The notes beneath the pieces were generated by a model that was not told the DNA's origin, searched no databases, and saw only the letters and a program-made list of their open reading frames with translations. A program made the position numbers and the translations under genes. From NCBI RefSeq assembly GCF_030518155.1, contig NZ_JAULRU010000705.1, positions 62,001-126,000 of the forward strand: a stretch of DNA of 64,000 nucleotides, given 5' to 3'. Below are positions 1 through 11,967 of the stretch, in pieces (within the stretch, counting starts at the first letter, position 1; each line of letters begins with the position of its first letter). The DNA is from Gilvimarinus gilvus. GTDB taxonomy: Bacteria; Pseudomonadota; Gammaproteobacteria; Pseudomonadales; Cellvibrionaceae.

Positions 1-2
1 TA

Positions 3-158
3 ACCACTTCACCGGGTTATATGTGGGTATTCTGGCCCGCTTTTGGTTGGGGAATCGGCCTCGCCCTACACGCACTCAATGTGTTTGAGGTGTTTAATCT
101 ATTCGGCCCCGACTGGGAGCGCAAACAGGTTGAGAAGCGGCTGGGAAGGAAGTTGTAG
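3..158 (+). CDS. 2TM domain protein, C-terminal fragment
   Basis: The open frame enters from the left edge of the window and ends at TAG 156-158, so only the last 51 residues are visible. They show a hydrophobic stretch rich in Trp, Phe and Gly (FWPAFGWGIGLALHAL), then an FGPDWE motif and a basic tail. This matches the second half of the small 2TM domain family (PF13239-like) as I remember it, in which a short loop with conserved Asp/Trp follows the second helix. The function of that family is not known to me. The start and the upstream gene lie outside the window. It converges with mnmE. Confidence 0.6.
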   Translation, partial: TTSPGYMWVFWPAFGWGIGLALHALNVFEVFNLFGPDWERKQVEKRLGRKL

Positions 159-170
159 AGTAAGTCGCTA

Positions 171-220
171 GAGGTCTGAAGTCTGATGTCGGACGCTATC
201 AGACCTCAGACCTCAGACCT
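171..220. terminator. Long hairpin built on a 7-bp tandem repeat between convergent genes
   Basis: Bases 200-220 are three perfect tandem copies of CAGACCT. Bases 171-187 carry the complementary AGGTCTG and AAGTCTG units, so 171-187 can pair with 198-214 (17 bp, one mismatch) around a 10-base loop. The third copy allows the stem to slip register. It lies between the 2TM gene and the mnmE stop codon (221-223). A short T-rich run (TATTTT) follows on the + strand, so a terminator for the rightward gene is the simplest reading. Confidence 0.5.
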
Positions 221-1579
221 CTATTTTCCTATACAAAAAGACGAGAAAATCCTTCCCAACAAGTCATCGGAGGTGAACTCTCCGGTGATTTCTGAAAGAT
301 AATTTTGCGCATCGCGCAGGTCTTCGGCTAACAGTTCTCCCGCCGCGTGTAGCTGTAGCTGTTCTTCTCCTTGTTGCAGGCAGCGCTGCGCCGATAAGAG
401 GGCGTCTATGTGTCTTTGCCTTGCCGTGAAGGTGGCTTCGGTTGTGCTCTGGTAGCCGATGCAGTCTTTCAGGTGTTGCTTTAGAGTCTTCAGGCCCTGA
501 CCGGTTTTGGCGCTGATGGCGAGAGCGTTGTCGGGAAGTTTTGAGGTATCAGCTAAGTCCACCTTATTGTAGATAACGCTAACCTTGTCTGAGTGTTTAA
601 GACGCTCAGTGAATTCTGGCCAAACATTTTCCGGTTGCCAGTCTGGGTGATTAATAGCGTCAACGGCATCGATCATAAGAAGAATGCGATCGGCCTTTTC
701 GATCTCTGCCCAGGCGCGCTCAATCCCAATTTTTTCCACTTGATCCGATGCTTCACGCAAACCAGCGGTATCGATAATGTGCAATGGCATACCGTCGATA
801 TGGATATGCTCCTTGAGCACATCGCGCGTGGTGCCGGCGATATCAGTAACAATAGCACTGTCGCGTTCAACCAAAGCGTTTAGCAAGCTGGATTTACCGG
901 CGTTGGGTTTACCTGCGATAACAACCTGCATGCCATCTCGAACCAGTTGTCCCTGGCGGGCCTGTTGAATCAGCTCGACCAAACTTTCGCTGATATGAGT
1001 TAGATCACCGGCGACTTTGCCATCACTGAGAAAATCGATCTCTTCTTCGGGGAAATCGATGGCCGCTTCTACGTAGATGCGCATGGCAATCAATGATTCC
1101 ACCAGCGCATGCACCTGATTAGAAAACAACCCCTGTAAGGAATTTAGGGCGTTGCGGGCCGCTTGTTCGGAGCTGGCTTCAATCAAGTCGGCTATTGCCT
1201 CAGCCTGAGCGAGGTCGAGTTTGTCGTTCAAAAAAGCACGCTCTGAGAACTCGCCGGGTCGAGCCTGCCGGGCACCCAGTTGTTTCACTCGCTCTAACAG
1301 TAGGCCTAGAACAATGGGGCCGCCGTGACCTTGTAGTTCGAGTATGTCTTCCCCGGTAAATGAGTTGGGGCCGCTAAACAGAAGTGCTATGCCCCGGTCT
1401 AGCTCTTGGGTATTTTCGTCCCAGAAAGGCAGATAGTGCGCCTGCCGAGGTGTCAGTGTGGCTTTGGTTATAGCTTTTGCAATCTCAGGGGCCTGAGGTC
1501 CAGAAACTCGAACAATGCCGACGCCACCGCGACCGGTGGCGGTCGCGACGGCGGCAATGGTGTCGGTGGGAGGTAACAC
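221..1579 (-). CDS. mnmE: tRNA uridine-5-carboxymethylaminomethyl(34) synthesis GTPase MnmE
   Basis: MnmE, working with MnmG, installs the 5-carboxymethylaminomethyl group on the wobble uridine of certain tRNAs, using a formyl-tetrahydrofolate carbon. The 452-residue protein has the family's usual length. The N-terminal tetrahydrofolate-binding domain opens with the typical [12 protein letters not shown]. The G domain shows G1 GKPNAGKS (about 223-230), G2 TDIAGTTRD (245-253), G3 DTAG (270-273) and G4 NKVD. The protein ends with the diagnostic catalytic CIGK. The start is GTG at 1579, with AAGGA about 11 bases upstream. It is the last gene of the leftward rpmH-rnpA-yidD-yidC-mnmE cluster, 21 bases after yidC, as in many Gammaproteobacteria. 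Confidence 0.97.
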   Translation of the reverse strand: MLPPTDTIAAVATATGRGGVGIVRVSGPQAPEIAKAITKATLTPRQAHYLPFWDENTQELDRGIALLFSGPNSFTGEDILELQGHGGPIVLGLLLERVKQLGARQARPGEFSERAFLNDKLDLAQAEAIADLIEASSEQAARNALNSLQGLFSNQVHALVESLIAMRIYVEAAIDFPEEEIDFLSDGKVAGDLTHISESLVELIQQARQGQLVRDGMQVVIAGKPNAGKSSLLNALVERDSAIVTDIAGTTRDVLKEHIHIDGMPLHIIDTAGLREASDQVEKIGIERAWAEIEKADRILLMIDAVDAINHPDWQPENVWPEFTERLKHSDKVSVIYNKVDLADTSKLPDNALAISAKTGQGLKTLKQHLKDCIGYQSTTEATFTARQRHIDALLSAQRCLQQGEEQLQLHAAGELLAEDLRDAQNYLSEITGEFTSDDLLGRIFSSFCIGK

Positions 1580-1600
1580 CGGAATAAAGATCCTTTTGGT

Positions 1601-3274
1601 TTAAGCGCTGGCGCTTTCCGACTTTTCAATCTGCCGGGTAATAATCATCTGCTGTAAGAATGATAATGTGTTGTTGGTTACCCAGTACAGAACCAGACCG
1701 GCGGGGAACCATAGGAACATAAAGGTGAAGACCACAGGCATCATCTTCATAATTTTTGCCTGCATTGGGTCCGGTGGTTCTGGGTTAAGGCGCATAGTCA
1801 GCCACATGGTGAAACCCATCAACAGAGGCAATATAAATATTGGATCTTTGACCGATAAGTCCGCCATCCATAGGAACGGAGTATGGCGAAGTTCGACTGA
1901 CTCCATTAACACCCAATACAGAGCCAAAAATACAGGCATCTGAATAAGCATCGGTAAACATCCGCCCAGAGGGTTCACTTTCTCGTCGCGATAGAGCTTC
2001 ATGGTCTCTTGCGACATTTTTTGACGATCATCACCGTAGCGTTCTTTTAGGTCCTTCATTTTGGGAGCTAGCTTGCGCATACGAGCCATAGACCTATAGC
2101 TTGTGGCACTTAGCTTAAAGAAGATTGCTTTAATAATAATTGTCAGGGCAATAATTGATATACCCCAATTACCAATTAGTTCATGAATATACTTTAGAAC
2201 ACTGAACAATGGCTTGGCCATCCACCATAGCCAACCGTAATCAACGGTCAGGTCCAGGTAGGGAGCAATGGCTTCGAGCGCTTCAGTGTCTTTAGGGCCT
2301 GCGTAAAACTCTGCGCCAAAGGTTTTAGTTTCTCCGGCGGCGACGGACATCAGTGGTGAGGTGAAACCCATCAGGAAAATGTCTTGGTTACCCTGCTGGC
2401 GCAAGTAGTATTGATTTTTGCTTTCCTGAGCAGGGATCCAGGCGCTGATAAAGTAGTGCTGAACCATGGAGATCCAGCCGCCTTCAACAGTCGCTTTAAA
2501 GCTCTTATCTTCAAGATCGTCGAAAGAGAACTTTTTATAGCGCTCATCTTCGGTGGTTAGGGCTGCCCCCACAAATGGTTGCATACCGAAGCCATTGGCT
2601 GTGTTAGGTTTGTGGCTATCTCGCTTAATTTGACCGTATAGCGCCGCCTGCCAAGTAGAGCTGCTGGCATTGTTAATTAAGTAGTTCACCTCTACCCGGT
2701 ATTCACCGCGATAGAAGGTAAAGCGTTTGGTGATGACGACGCCGTCTTGCTCAGTGGTTAAATCTACTTGTAATGAACCGGCACCGTCGGCCATTTGAAA
2801 GTTATAGTCTGTGCTCACAAACAGAGGCCGTCCGTCCGCGCTGTCGGTGCCATTTGGTCCGACCAGACCGCTTTGAGCGGTATAAGTTTTCGTACCACTA
2901 TTATCGACCAGAACAAAGGGTTGATCCGGTGTATCCACTTCGGCGAAATGTTTCGGCAGTGCAACATTGACGATATCGCCACCGCGTGGATCGATGGAAA
3001 CCAGCAGAGAGTCAGTGGCAACTTCTATTAGTTGTCCGGTAGCTTGTTGTGCTGGCGTCGCGCCGGGTACATCGGGCTGGGGAACATCGTTGGTTACCAC
3101 AGCGGGAACATCATTATCACTGCGAGCGCTGCTGACCTGGCTTTCTGCCACTGCTGCAGTGTTGAGTGCTTGCCGCTCCTGGAACTCTTCCCAGCGAATC
3201 ACCAGGAGAATGATTACAGCGACCATTGCCGCGATTAACAGATTCTTTTGCCAATCCATCTTAGTGTTTGCCAT
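1601..3274 (-). CDS. yidC: Membrane protein insertase YidC
   Basis: YidC inserts and folds inner-membrane proteins, alone or with SecYEG. The 557 residues fit the gammaproteobacterial form: an N-terminal membrane helix (about 10-26), a large periplasmic beta-sandwich (about 60-340) and the conserved C-terminal insertase core with five helices. The core shows the MRKLAPKM segment, whose Arg corresponds to the groove arginine, and the NPLGGCLPMLIQMP signature. Two starts are possible. ATG at 3274 overlaps the end of yidD. ATG at 3259 (residue 6) falls one base after the yidD stop and matches the family N-terminus M-D-x-Q-[KR]-N better. Neither has a strong ribosome binding site, so translational coupling to yidD is likely. 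Confidence 0.97.
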   Translation of the reverse strand: MANTKMDWQKNLLIAAMVAVIILLVIRWEEFQERQALNTAAVAESQVSSARSDNDVPAVVTNDVPQPDVPGATPAQQATGQLIEVATDSLLVSIDPRGGDIVNVALPKHFAEVDTPDQPFVLVDNSGTKTYTAQSGLVGPNGTDSADGRPLFVSTDYNFQMADGAGSLQVDLTTEQDGVVITKRFTFYRGEYRVEVNYLINNASSSTWQAALYGQIKRDSHKPNTANGFGMQPFVGAALTTEDERYKKFSFDDLEDKSFKATVEGGWISMVQHYFISAWIPAQESKNQYYLRQQGNQDIFLMGFTSPLMSVAAGETKTFGAEFYAGPKDTEALEAIAPYLDLTVDYGWLWWMAKPLFSVLKYIHELIGNWGISIIALTIIIKAIFFKLSATSYRSMARMRKLAPKMKDLKERYGDDRQKMSQETMKLYRDEKVNPLGGCLPMLIQMPVFLALYWVLMESVELRHTPFLWMADLSVKDPIFILPLLMGFTMWLTMRLNPEPPDPMQAKIMKMMPVVFTFMFLWFPAGLVLYWVTNNTLSFLQQMIITRQIEKSESASA

Positions 3275-3509
3275 TGGTTAGTGGTTGATTGTTTGATTTT
3301 GCCGGTACCGGGTCCAATCCGCCTGGATGCCAAGGGTGACATTTTAAAAGGCGGCGGGTGGTTAGATAACCCCCTTTTATAAAACCGTGGGTTTTTATTG
3401 CTTCTTCGCCGTAGTGGGAACAACTGGGGTAAAACCGACATTGGTTGCCGACCCAGGGGCTGAGTAAGTACCGGTAGGTATGTATCAGTTTGATGGCGAG
3501 CCAACTCAC
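3261..3509 (-). CDS. yidD: Membrane protein insertion efficiency factor YidD
   Basis: YidD is a small membrane-associated protein that helps YidC-dependent insertion. The hallmark YRYLLSP...CRFYPSCSHY, with its Cys pair, is present, followed by the GGYLTTRRLLKCHPWHPGG-type motif. The frame stays open upstream to GTG 3560 (99 residues). GTG at 3509 is preferred because it overlaps the rnpA stop in a GTGA junction (3506-3509), has GAGG seven bases upstream, and gives 82 residues, close to the family's roughly 85. Its stop (3261-3263) touches the yidC start region, so the three genes look translationally coupled. Confidence 0.9.
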   Translation of the reverse strand: MSWLAIKLIHTYRYLLSPWVGNQCRFYPSCSHYGEEAIKTHGFIKGGYLTTRRLLKCHPWHPGGLDPVPAKSNNQPLTNGKH

Positions 3510-3886
3510 GATTGGGCCTCTTGGCTGGTTTGGGCTTTTTTGTTTTCTAAGCGTCGCCACTGCTTAGCGAGTAATTTAAATATCTGAGCGTTGTCGAGTT
3601 CGGCCAGACCGCGGCGAGCCAGTACAATAACATCTAACCCATATAAATGTTGCTGGTGTTCACGAAAACTTTCGCGAATAAGTCGTTTCACCCGATTGCG
3701 ATCGACAGCCCGACGGATGTTCTTTTTGGCGATGATTAACCCCAGACGAGCGGGTTGTTCTGCATTGGGTCGCGACAGCATCAATATGAACTGGTGAGAG
3801 GCGCGAAATGGCGCGTTATCAAAGACCGTTTGAAATTCGGTTGCGTTTAACAGGCGCTGGTGTTTGCTGAAGGTTTTCGAGCTCAC
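3506..3886 (-). CDS. rnpA: Ribonuclease P protein component
   Basis: RnpA is the basic protein subunit of RNase P, which trims the 5' leader of pre-tRNAs. The start of the mature family (TFSKHQRLLNATEFQTVF) and the RNR signature (AVDRNRVKRLIRESFR) are clear. The frame is open up to ATG 3937, which would add 17 residues that do not resemble the family. GTG at 3886 has GAGG ten bases upstream and gives 126 residues, the expected size, so I take that start. It lies downstream of rpmH and overlaps yidD by a GTGA junction. Confidence 0.93.
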   Translation of the reverse strand: MSSKTFSKHQRLLNATEFQTVFDNAPFRASHQFILMLSRPNAEQPARLGLIIAKKNIRRAVDRNRVKRLIRESFREHQQHLYGLDVIVLARRGLAELDNAQIFKLLAKQWRRLENKKAQTSQEAQS

Positions 3887-4011
3887 AGGGCTGCGACCTC
3901 GTATTGGGAGTATTATTGAGCCACAAACAAAAGGCACCGGTGTAGGGTCTCATACATGTGGCGAGACGCTACAGCGGTGCCCCTTGGGTCACACGCGGCC
4001 GATTGGCTAAC

Positions 4012-4146
4012 TTATGCAGTTAAGCTTTTACGACCTTTAGCGCGACGACGAGCCAGTACGGCACGACCGTTTTTGTTGGCCATACGTGCACGGAAGCCGT
4101 GGGCGCGGGCGCGTTTCAAAACGCTGGGCTGAAATGTTCTTTTCAT
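4012..4146 (-). CDS. rpmH: 50S ribosomal protein L34
   Basis: A 44-residue, very basic protein that begins MKRTFQPS and ends GRKSLTA. Between these are [11 protein letters not shown] and an Arg/Lys-rich [14 protein letters not shown] segment; this is the complete L34 sequence pattern. L34 is a late-assembling protein of the large ribosomal subunit. ATG is at 4144-4146 and TAA at 4012-4014. It leads the leftward rpmH-rnpA-yidD-yidC-mnmE cluster and faces away from dnaA across the origin, as in Pseudomonas. Confidence 0.97.
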   Translation of the reverse strand: MKRTFQPSVLKRARAHGFRARMANKNGRAVLARRRAKGRKSLTA

Positions 4147-4199
4147 GGGTTAACCTACCGATTACCTGTATTGATCACACAGTGTGCGAAAAAGAGGCG

Positions 4200-4569
4200 G
4201 CGAGTTTATAGAATATAGCGAGCAAAATCAACGTCTAAGTAGGTGATAACCTTAAATTAGTTTGTATGCAGGTTTTGCAGTGGTTTTATTCAGCTTACTC
4301 AGTAGTTATACAGTAGTTTTGCAGGGCTCAGTGTGTTTATGCGGTAATCTTGCAATTTTTGCTCAAATATGTGGATAAGTCTGTGGGAATCTTTTTGATA
4401 ACCTGAATAAAAGCTCTTAAAATTAACAATTTACGGCTATTAACGGCAATAATGCGTAAATTTGGTTTTACATGTGGATAACTTGTCGTGACAAGGGTAA
4501 ACTAGCGGGTTCTAACACGGGCGCCGACCGTTGTAGCAGTGTGCTTGTGATTAATATTGGGGGTTAGTT
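4200..4569. other. Chromosomal replication origin region (oriC) with DnaA boxes
   Basis: This 370-bp gene-free stretch between rpmH and dnaA occupies the position of oriC in Pseudomonas-type chromosomes. It carries two perfect DnaA boxes in the same orientation, TGTGGATAA at 4370-4378 and again at 4473-4481. A degenerate candidate, TTATACAGT, lies near 4308. Between and beside the boxes the DNA is AT-rich (about 4395-4470), suitable as an unwinding element. The dnaA promoter must also lie here, but I could not pick one with confidence. Only two consensus boxes were found, so other boxes are probably degenerate. Confidence 0.8.
4205..4232 (-). promoter_or_regulatory. Likely promoter of rpmH
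   Basis: Reading leftward, a -35-like GTTGAT (4227-4232) is followed after 16 bases by TATAAA (4205-4210). The start would fall about 50 bases before the rpmH ATG. The -10 is good and the -35 is only fair. Judged by eye. Confidence 0.4.
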
Positions 4570-6027
4570 TTGCCGGAATCGGTTTGGGAATATTGCGTTT
4601 CCAGTCTTCAGGACGAGTTGCCATCGCAACAGTTTAATACGTGGATTCGACCTTTAAAAATTGAAGGTGGTGCCGAGGGCGACTGTCTGCGCATTTTGGC
4701 CCCAAATCGGTTCGTTTGTGACTGGGTAAGAGAAAAGTTTCTCGATCGCATTGGAGAGCTGGCAAACCAGTACCAGGCTGACCCTGCTTTGAGCATCGAA
4801 GTTGGTGTGGGCAATCGCGGTACGACAACTAATGTAATGCGACGTCCAGCTCCCACTGCGCCACGTCCAGCCCCTGGCCATTTCAACAATAATGCCTCCG
4901 AGCCTATCGGGCGCTCCGACAGTCCGCTGCCATCCCCCGAAGAGCCGCGGCAACCATCCGCCGCAACAGTAGCGTCGAAGACTGATGTCGAAGGCGGATT
5001 GAAGCATCAGAGTAACGTGAACCGCGCTTTTACGTTTGCCAGTTTTGTTGAAGGTAAGTCTAACCAACTTGGGTTGGCTGCGGCGCGCCAGGTCGCGGAG
5101 AATCCTGGCGGTGCCTATAACCCCCTGTTTATTTACGGTGGCGTCGGCTTAGGTAAGACTCACTTAATGCAGGCCGTGGGCAATGCGTTGCTACAAAAGA
5201 ACCCTAACGCTAAGGTTATTTACCTGCACTCGGAGCGGTTTGTGGCGGATATGGTTAAGGCGCTGCAGCTTAACGCTATTAATGACTTTAAACGTTATTA
5301 TCGGTCTGTGGATGCGTTGCTGATTGATGATATTCAGTTTTTCGCAGGCAAGGAGCGCTCGCAAGAGGAATTTTTCCACACCTTCAATTCGTTACTGGAG
5401 GGTGGGCAGCAAATTATTCTGACGTGCGATCGATACCCGAAAGAGATTAACGGTCTTGAAGAGAGGTTAAAGTCTCGCTTTGGTTGGGGGCTCACGGTGG
5501 CGGTAGAGCCGCCTGAGTTGGAAATGCGCGTGGCTATCTTAAAGAAAAAGGCGCAGCAAGTGGAGGTGGATTTACCCGATGATGCGGCTTTTTTTATCGC
5601 CCAGAGAATCCGATCCAACGTTCGAGAGCTTGAAGGTGCGCTAAAAAGGGTGATAGCGAGCGCTCACTTCACTGGACGGTCAATCGATGTTGAACTGGTG
5701 CGAGAAGCCCTAAAAGACTTGTTAGCGCTGCAGGATAAGCAGGTGAGTGTTGATAATATTCAGCGAGTTGTCGGGGAGTACTACAAGATTAAAATCGCCG
5801 ATATGCTGTCTAAGCGCCGCAGTCGTTCCGTTGCCCGCCCTCGCCAGGTGGCTATGGCCTTGGCTAAGGAGCTGACCAACCACAGTTTACCGGAAATTGG
5901 CGAAGCGTTCGGGGGGCGTGATCATACGACAGTTTTACACGCTTGCCGTAAAATTAAACAGTTAGAAGAAGAGGATGCGGATATCAGGGAAGATTTGAAA
6001 AACCTGCTGCGCTCCTTGACCACTTAA
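4570..6027 (+). CDS. dnaA: Chromosomal replication initiator DnaA
   Basis: DnaA binds DnaA boxes, opens oriC and loads DnaB. The 485-residue protein has domain I ([14 protein letters not shown]), a Pro/Ser-rich linker at about 90-140, the AAA+ core with Walker [10 protein letters not shown] (190-198) and Walker B LLIDDIQF (250-257), and the C-terminal DnaA-box-binding helix-turn-helix with [15 protein letters not shown]. Translation starts at TTG 4570, with GGGGGTTAG just upstream; the first residues after it match the family N-terminus. dnaN follows 21 bases downstream, so the two probably form one transcript. A TTG start may keep synthesis low. Confidence 0.98.
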   Translation: MPESVWEYCVSSLQDELPSQQFNTWIRPLKIEGGAEGDCLRILAPNRFVCDWVREKFLDRIGELANQYQADPALSIEVGVGNRGTTTNVMRRPAPTAPRPAPGHFNNNASEPIGRSDSPLPSPEEPRQPSAATVASKTDVEGGLKHQSNVNRAFTFASFVEGKSNQLGLAAARQVAENPGGAYNPLFIYGGVGLGKTHLMQAVGNALLQKNPNAKVIYLHSERFVADMVKALQLNAINDFKRYYRSVDALLIDDIQFFAGKERSQEEFFHTFNSLLEGGQQIILTCDRYPKEINGLEERLKSRFGWGLTVAVEPPELEMRVAILKKKAQQVEVDLPDDAAFFIAQRIRSNVRELEGALKRVIASAHFTGRSIDVELVREALKDLLALQDKQVSVDNIQRVVGEYYKIKIADMLSKRRSRSVARPRQVAMALAKELTNHSLPEIGEAFGGRDHTTVLHACRKIKQLEEEDADIREDLKNLLRSLTT

Positions 6028-6048
6028 TTAGGACTAAGAGACCATCAC

Positions 6049-7152
6049 ATGAAATTCGTCGTATCGCGAGAGGCATTGATTAAACCCCTGCAGTTGGTGG
6101 CCGGTGTAGTTGAGCGTCGCCAGACCTTACCCGTACTTTCCAATGTGTTGCTGGTGCTAGAGGGCGATAAGCTCGCACTTACTGGTACCGATCTTGAAGT
6201 AGAGATAGTCGGTCGCGTTGAATTAGAGGCGCCAGGCGTTGATGGTGAGATCACTGTTCCCGCACGAAAGTTTGTCGATATCGTGCGCTCTTTGCCTGAT
6301 GACTCAATGATTGAAGTAATCGAAGAAGAAGGTCGTATTTTACTAAAAAGTGGCAGAAGCCGTTTTACTCTTTCTACTTTACCAGCCAGTGACTTCCCCA
6401 ATGTGGAAGATGGCCCAAGTGACCTGCAATTCAGTGCTCAACAAGGTGAGATTAAGCGCTTGATTGATCGCACGGCATTTGCAATGGCCCAACAAGATGT
6501 TCGCTATTACCTCAACGGCATGCTTTGGGAGGTAAAGCAGGACCAGTTGCGAGTCGTGGCAACCGATGGTCATCGTATGGCTATGTGCACCCGCGAATTG
6601 GGTATCAATACGGCCGAGTTGGTACAGGCAATTTTGCCTCGAAAAGGGGTGTTAGAGTTAGCGCGCCTGATGAACGATAACGAAGATTTGGTTGATATTA
6701 TTCTCAGTGCAAACCATATACGAGTTGCTTCAGAGGAGTACACGTTTACCTCTAAGTTGGTCGATGGCAAGTTTCCCGACTACGAGCGTGTTCTGCCCAG
6801 AGGCGGCGATAAGACTATGTACGGTTCGCGCAGCGAACTGAAACAGGCGTTTTCACGTACCGCGATTCTTTCTAATGAAAAGTATCGCGGAGTTCGGCTG
6901 CTATTAGACAGTGGTCAGTTGACTATAGTCGCAAATAACCCAGAGCAGGAAGAGGCGGAAGAGCAACTGACCGTTGATTATGATGGAGATTCGCTGGAAG
7001 TCGGTTTTAATGTGAGCTATTTGACCGATGTGGCGAATGTTTTGGACAGTGATACGGTCAAGATTACACTGTCAGATGCCAATAGTAGCGCGTTATTAGA
7101 AGAACCTGAAGAGGGTGACTCTCTTTATGTCGTAATGCCTATGAGGCTTTAA
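6049..7152 (+). CDS. dnaN: DNA polymerase III beta subunit (sliding clamp)
   Basis: The homodimeric ring clamp tethers DNA polymerase III to DNA and serves as a docking hub for other replication and repair proteins. The 367-residue length and three-fold repeated fold pattern are standard. The start MKFVVSREALIKPLQLVAGV and the C-terminal YVVMPMRL tail are diagnostic. ATG at 6049 follows an AGGACTAAGAG ribosome binding region. It lies 21 bases after dnaA and 10 bases before recF. Confidence 0.98.
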   Translation: MKFVVSREALIKPLQLVAGVVERRQTLPVLSNVLLVLEGDKLALTGTDLEVEIVGRVELEAPGVDGEITVPARKFVDIVRSLPDDSMIEVIEEEGRILLKSGRSRFTLSTLPASDFPNVEDGPSDLQFSAQQGEIKRLIDRTAFAMAQQDVRYYLNGMLWEVKQDQLRVVATDGHRMAMCTRELGINTAELVQAILPRKGVLELARLMNDNEDLVDIILSANHIRVASEEYTFTSKLVDGKFPDYERVLPRGGDKTMYGSRSELKQAFSRTAILSNEKYRGVRLLLDSGQLTIVANNPEQEEAEEQLTVDYDGDSLEVGFNVSYLTDVANVLDSDTVKITLSDANSSALLEEPEEGDSLYVVMPMRL

Positions 7153-7162
7153 GTATAACGTC

Positions 7163-10724
<3,562 letters not shown>

Positions 10725-10750
10725 GTAAGTATTCACTATTAAGTAATTTG

Positions 10751-10783
10751 AGGCGCCTTTACTTTGTATTGGCGCCTTTTTTA
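10751..10783 (+). terminator. Rho-independent terminator after gyrB
   Basis: AGGCGCC (10751-10757) and GGCGCCT (10771-10777) form a perfect 7-bp stem with a 13-base loop, followed by a run of T. It closes the dnaA-gyrB block. Confidence 0.85.
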
Positions 10784-11270
10784 TAGGAAGCTAATGTGTC
10801 GAAGCGAATCAACTGGGATATTATTAGGCTTGCACCTTTTGTCTGTTAGGTGCTCAGTGCGCCAACGCCTTTTTCTCTTCGTTTTTGCGGGTTCGCATCA
10901 TTCGTTGCAACTAAGGTGTGCCGCCCCTGCATCCTGATGTGCAATTGCCAAAAAAGCGCTCCAGAGTGACCAGAAATTGCAACAGTAAACCGATAATATG
11001 GAAGACATACCTAACACATAGATAATTGGATATACTTCTCCGAAGTCTGCGTTAGCTGGTACATGTCCCGTATCAGAGCATAAAATAAGGGGGCCAAGTT
11101 TCCGTCAGCGCCCTGTTTTAAGGATAAGCGCCCACTCATAAGGATATTGAATTATTTCTGCCCAAGCTAAAACACAACCCGTCCAGCACGCGTCTGCTAG
11201 TGTGCATTTGATACCCGAACTATCGTTTTTGATTGGCCCCAGTGCCGTAACTAAAACGATACTGTTGATA
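10784..11270. other. Gene-free spacer between the gyrB terminator and the stress operon
   Basis: About 490 bp without a convincing coding frame on either strand. I see one small hairpin (GCACCT 10832-10837 with AGGTGC 10848-10853) and nothing else recognisable: no tRNA, no IS end and no attachment-site repeat. It marks the left border of the accessory block that interrupts the Pseudomonas-type gene order. Confidence 0.5.
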
Positions 11271-11320
11271 TTACATGTAATTTCTTGACAGTATCACATG
11301 TAACAAACTAAGATGATCCT
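11271..11320 (+). promoter_or_regulatory. Promoter with two CATGTAA operator-like repeats
   Basis: A consensus -35 TTGACA (11285-11290), an 18-base spacer and a -10 TAAGAT (11309-11314) directly precede the ATG at 11321. The palindrome TTACATGTAA (11271-11280) lies just upstream of the -35. A near copy, TCACATGTAA (11294-11303), lies inside the spacer. The predicted transcription start falls at or next to the ATG and there is no ribosome binding site, so the message would be leaderless. A protein bound at the spacer repeat would block RNA polymerase. Confidence 0.65.
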
Positions 11321-11953
11321 ATGAAAGCGAAATCTTCTGCACACTATCAGCGCGAATATCGAAAAAGGCTCCGTGAACAGGGCCTGGTTAAGAAAGAAGT
11401 CTGGATACTTCCAGAAAATGCGGGACAACTTGCTGAGCTAGAGAAGTTGCTAAGAGAGCGTGGCGAGTCGTTTGCTTTAAAAGGAGAAAAAAGCATGACT
11501 GAGAGACGAGAGAATAGTTGGGATACTACCAGCCTATATGAAGCCCTTACCAATACAGAGTTGCTTACCAGTGATATGGCGAGTGTCGAGCTGATTGAGG
11601 GGGTAGACAAGGCGATACACATCACCATGAAAGAGTATGGTGACTTGCCGATTTTCCTAACCGTGGCGGGCGATCAGATTATTGTTGAGTCTGTACTTTG
11701 GTCGGTAGACGAAGTGGTTGATGTTGCTCGATTCAACGATTTAATTCTTAGGACTCATAAATACTTTCCGCTTTCTACCATTAGCCTTGACCAGATGGGC
11801 GCCAACGGAGATTACTATCAAATGTTCGGAGCCCTTAGTTCCACGTCATTGTTGCACAATGTGGTCTTTGAAATCGAGGTGTTGGCGAGCAATGTGATTC
11901 AGGCGACCGAGGCCTATGGCGAACATTTAAAACTATCCGTCGCGGCGAGTTAA
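11321..11953 (+). CDS. YjfI-like DUF2170 family protein with ribbon-helix-helix-like N-terminus
   Basis: This 210-residue protein matches the E. coli YjfI/DUF2170 family as I remember it: an N-terminal basic segment (HYQREYRKRLREQGLVKKEV) followed by WILPENAGQLAELEKLL, then a globular domain from about residue 60. The N-terminal strand-then-two-helices pattern resembles a ribbon-helix-helix DNA-binding fold. That would make it a candidate autoregulator of the CATGTAA repeats in its own promoter; this is inference. The role of DUF2170 is not established. It heads an operon and is followed after 14 bases by the PspA-like gene, the same pairing as yjfI-yjfJ in E. coli. ATG 11321 has no Shine-Dalgarno sequence. 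Confidence 0.75.
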   Translation: MKAKSSAHYQREYRKRLREQGLVKKEVWILPENAGQLAELEKLLRERGESFALKGEKSMTERRENSWDTTSLYEALTNTELLTSDMASVELIEGVDKAIHITMKEYGDLPIFLTVAGDQIIVESVLWSVDEVVDVARFNDLILRTHKYFPLSTISLDQMGANGDYYQMFGALSSTSLLHNVVFEIEVLASNVIQATEAYGEHLKLSVAAS

Positions 11954-11967
11954 TCAGGAGCATAGTA

